From Clostridia bacterium (GTDB lineage Bacteria > Bacillota_A > Clostridia > Oscillospirales > Acutalibacteraceae), in contig JAFYOA010000164.1 in assembly GCA_017547865.1 (NCBI GenBank), positions 1 through 7,667 on the forward strand: a DNA stretch of 7,667 nucleotides, in the 5' to 3' direction. The notes beneath the pieces are model-generated. The model searched no databases, was not told where the DNA came from, and saw only the letters and a list, made by a program, of their open reading frames with translations. Below are positions 6,359-7,667 of this stretch, piece after piece. How positions within the stretch are numbered: the first letter of the stretch is position 1; each line of letters opens with the position of its first letter. The position numbers were made by a program, and so were the translations under genes.

Positions 6359-6754
6359 TCAGCGCATGGTCCCGCTGCGGCCATCCATCTTCGGGGCCTC
6401 GATGCTGTCGTTGAAAATATTGCGCATCAGGCGCAGCATAGCGCACCAATCGCAGTAAGGCACGGCAGTAAGCACGCACATAATGATATCAAACACATTG
6501 CGGCGGGAACGGAAAAAGGCCAGGCCATCCGCCACAAAGCGGGTGATCATTTCAAAAGCAAACCAGCCGCAGGTAAGCAGCAGGGCAATATCGTGCACCG
6601 GCTGGGGGATGATCGGCACATAGGGTTTATCTGTGGTGGCACTGAGCATAGCAACAACATCGGGGATCAAAATAATGGAAAAGACAATAATCACACCCAG
6701 GGTCACCCGGTTGAACCAATTGGCTTTCGCTGTTTTTTTACACCATTCACGCAT
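6359..6754 (-). CDS. Small membrane protein resembling a voltage-sensor domain
   Basis: A 131-residue protein with three clear hydrophobic helices and a short fourth. It resembles the S1-S4 part of voltage-gated ion channels. S1 is about 15-33. S2 is about 54-74 and contains WFAFEMITRF with the E68/R72 pair at the channel spacing. After SRRN comes S3, FDIIMCVLTAVPY (88-100), with D89. S4 is only started as MLRLMR (106-111), with two arginines. The S5-pore-S6 half is missing, and the protein ends in a polar tail of about 18 residues. Neither alternative frame after the S4 start continues a channel sequence, so a simple frameshift does not explain the end. The start ATG 6754 has AGGAGA 7 bases upstream; an earlier ATG (6784) falls in the -10 box. 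It is the first gene of the operon, 28 bases before the URO-D-like gene. It could be a truncated channel remnant or a pore-less sensor. Confidence 0.72.
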   Translation of the reverse strand: MREWCKKTAKANWFNRVTLGVIIVFSIILIPDVVAMLSATTDKPYVPIIPQPVHDIALLLTCGWFAFEMITRFVADGLAFFRSRRNVFDIIMCVLTAVPYCDWCAMLRLMRNIFNDSIEAPKMDGRSGTMR

Positions 6755-6761
6755 AAGTAAG

Positions 6762-6767
6762 TCTCCT
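6762..6767 (-). promoter_or_regulatory. Ribosome binding site deciding the start at 6754
   Basis: AGGAGA on the minus strand, 7 bases before ATG 6754. The in-frame ATG codons at 6787 and 6784 have no such site and fall in the predicted -10 region, so the 131-residue form is the supported one. Confidence 0.7.
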
Positions 6768-6782
6768 ATTGCTGTTTTTTTC

Positions 6783-6811
6783 ATCATAACATATTGTATT
6801 CTTCCTGTAAA
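6783..6811 (-). promoter_or_regulatory. Promoter of the membrane protein/URO-D/S66 operon
   Basis: TTTACA (6811-6806, 5/6 match to TTGACA), a 17-base spacer, and TATGAT (6788-6783, 5/6 match to TATAAT). Transcription would begin near 6776, leaving a leader of about 20 bases before ATG 6754. Confidence 0.7.
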
Positions 6812-6864
6812 CTGGAGAAAGCACAGATTTTTCCTCCTATAAATTGACACACCCCACAACACCA

Positions 6865-6893
6865 TTGACCAAACAGCAAAAGTAAGGTATGAT
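6865..6893 (+). promoter_or_regulatory. Promoter of the radical SAM gene
   Basis: TTGACC (6865-6870, 5/6 match), a 17-base spacer, and TATGAT (6888-6893, 5/6 match). It is back to back with the promoter at 6811-6783, leaving about 53 bases between the two -35 boxes for any shared regulator. A second TTGACA at 6844-6849 has no -10 at proper spacing. Confidence 0.75.
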
Positions 6894-6927
6894 ACTGTTG
6901 TTCTATTTTGTTTTTAGGAGGATCCAC

Positions 6928-7667
6928 ATGTCCTTTTCCGTTTTGATCAAACCGGCTTCTGCCGCTTGCAACCTGCGGTGCCGCTACTGTTTTTACGCCG
7001 ATGTAAGCGACAGCCGCGCTGTAAAGAACTACGGCAACATGAGCAGTGAGACCGCCCACAAGCTGATCGACAATGCCTTTGCCGCCAACCGGGGCGGTAC
7101 GGTTTCGTTTGCATTTCAGGGCGGCGAACCCACCCTGGCCGGGCTGGAATTCTTCCGGGATTTTACCGCCTATGCAGCGGAGCATTGCCCCAAAAACACC
7201 ACGCTGGCCTACAGCCTGCAAACCAACGGCACGTTGCTCACCGACGAATGGTGCGCTTTTTTGAAAGAACACGGCTTTTTAGTGGGGCTTTCCATGGACG
7301 GCCACAAAAAAGAGCACGACTTCTGCCGGGTGGATGCCAAAGGCAGCGGCACCTTCACCACCGTAATGGAAACCGTGAAGCGCCTGCGTGCACATAAGGT
7401 GGACTTTAACATTCTTACGGTGCTGACCCGCCCCCTGGCCCGCCACCCCCAGCAGCTGATGGCATTCTACAAGAAAAACGACTTTAAATTCGTGCAGATC
7501 ATCCCCTGCCTGGATCCGCTGGAAGGCGACGGCGGCGATTACTCGCTGACCCCGGAGCTGTATGCTTCTTTCCTGAAAACCTTCTTCCGCCTGTGGGTGG
7601 AGGAATTCAAAAAAGGGAATTACATCAGCGTGCGGTTGTTCGATAACCTGGTGCGCATGGCCGCCGG
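6928..7667 (+). CDS. Radical SAM enzyme, anaerobic sulfatase-maturase type, 5' part
   Basis: The open frame begins at ATG 6928, with AGGAGG 6 bases upstream, and continues past the right edge; 246 codons of a family usually near 370-400 residues are present. The first residues FSVLIKPASAACNLRCRYC hold the C14-x3-C18-x2-C21 motif that binds the radical SAM [4Fe-4S] cluster. GGEP (65-68) is the usual AdoMet-binding segment, followed by QTNGTLL (98-104), GLSMDG (120-125) and FVQIIPCLDP (188-197). This pattern is typical of anaerobic sulfatase-maturating enzymes (AslB/anSME), which oxidise an active-site Cys or Ser of sulfatases to formylglycine. The C-terminal SPASM cluster region, needed to confirm the type, lies outside the window. 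No sulfatase is in view. A related SPASM peptide maturase is the main alternative. Confidence 0.87.
   Translation, partial: MSFSVLIKPASAACNLRCRYCFYADVSDSRAVKNYGNMSSETAHKLIDNAFAANRGGTVSFAFQGGEPTLAGLEFFRDFTAYAAEHCPKNTTLAYSLQTNGTLLTDEWCAFLKEHGFLVGLSMDGHKKEHDFCRVDAKGSGTFTTVMETVKRLRAHKVDFNILTVLTRPLARHPQQLMAFYKKNDFKFVQIIPCLDPLEGDGGDYSLTPELYASFLKTFFRLWVEEFKKGNYISVRLFDNLVRMAA

Noticed and set aside
5248..6384. Longer URO-D-like start at 6384
   Set aside because: It would overlap the upstream gene, has no ribosome site, and adds 18 non-conserved residues; GGAGG precedes ATG 6330.
4675..6414. Long plus-strand frame of 579 codons opposite the URO-D and S66 genes
   Set aside because: It is antisense to two well-supported genes, is His/Gln/Arg-rich without domain-like sequence, and has no ribosome site. 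Its length follows from the biased codon use of the true strand.
6359..6865. Longer voltage-sensor-like frame starting at 6865 or 6784
   Set aside because: The extension runs through the predicted promoter (-35 at 6811, -10 at 6788) and reaches the radical SAM promoter; AGGAGA fixes ATG 6754.
1..7667. CRISPR array, tRNA, rRNA, insertion sequence or phage genes
   Set aside because: No regularly spaced repeats, cloverleaf sequences, transposase motifs or phage protein families were seen on either strand.

Overview
The window reads as chromosomal DNA of a low-to-mid GC Gram-positive anaerobe, most likely a gut Clostridia of the Oscillospiraceae/Ruminococcaceae type. The grounds are strong AGGAGG-type ribosome binding sites on nearly every gene, moderately high GC with CTG/GCC-rich codon use, sigma-A-like promoters, and the gene families present (KdpD/KdpE-like pair, anaerobic sulfatase-maturase-like radical SAM enzyme, DUF4838, URO-D-like protein). 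The organism assignment is inference; no rRNA or other marker gene is present. Coding density is high and no gene-free stretch exceeds about 175 bases.

Layout, left to right. (1) 1-1817, minus strand: an AI-2E family membrane protein, broken by a one-base excess in a run of seven T (1335-1329 on the minus strand), followed after 23 bases by a DUF4838 protein that runs off the left edge. (2) 1886-3772, minus strand: a two-gene two-component system. A KdpD-like sensor kinase, lacking the usual large cytoplasmic N-terminal part, overlaps a KdpE-like response regulator by 8 bases. It has its own promoter and ends in a strong hairpin terminator. (3) 3821-4400, plus strand: a single GNAT acetyltransferase gene with its own promoter and a terminator. 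(4) 4399-6811, minus strand: a three-gene operon made of a small membrane protein resembling the voltage-sensor half of an ion channel, a URO-D superfamily protein, and an S66 serine peptidase (LD-carboxypeptidase-like). It converges on the GNAT gene, and the two share one bidirectional terminator. (5) 6865-7667, plus strand: a radical SAM enzyme of the anaerobic sulfatase-maturase type, transcribed divergently from the operon and cut by the right edge.

The units look like independent housekeeping or accessory operons. The kinase/regulator pair is an orphan here (no kdpFABC or Trk/Ktr genes in view). The sulfatase-maturase-like gene is not next to a sulfatase within the window. I see no CRISPR array, transposon, phage gene, tRNA or rRNA. 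I did not find convincing evidence for a new multi-gene system. The most unusual items are the voltage-sensor-only protein and its grouping with a URO-D-like protein and a peptidase, and the homopolymer frameshift in the AI-2E gene.
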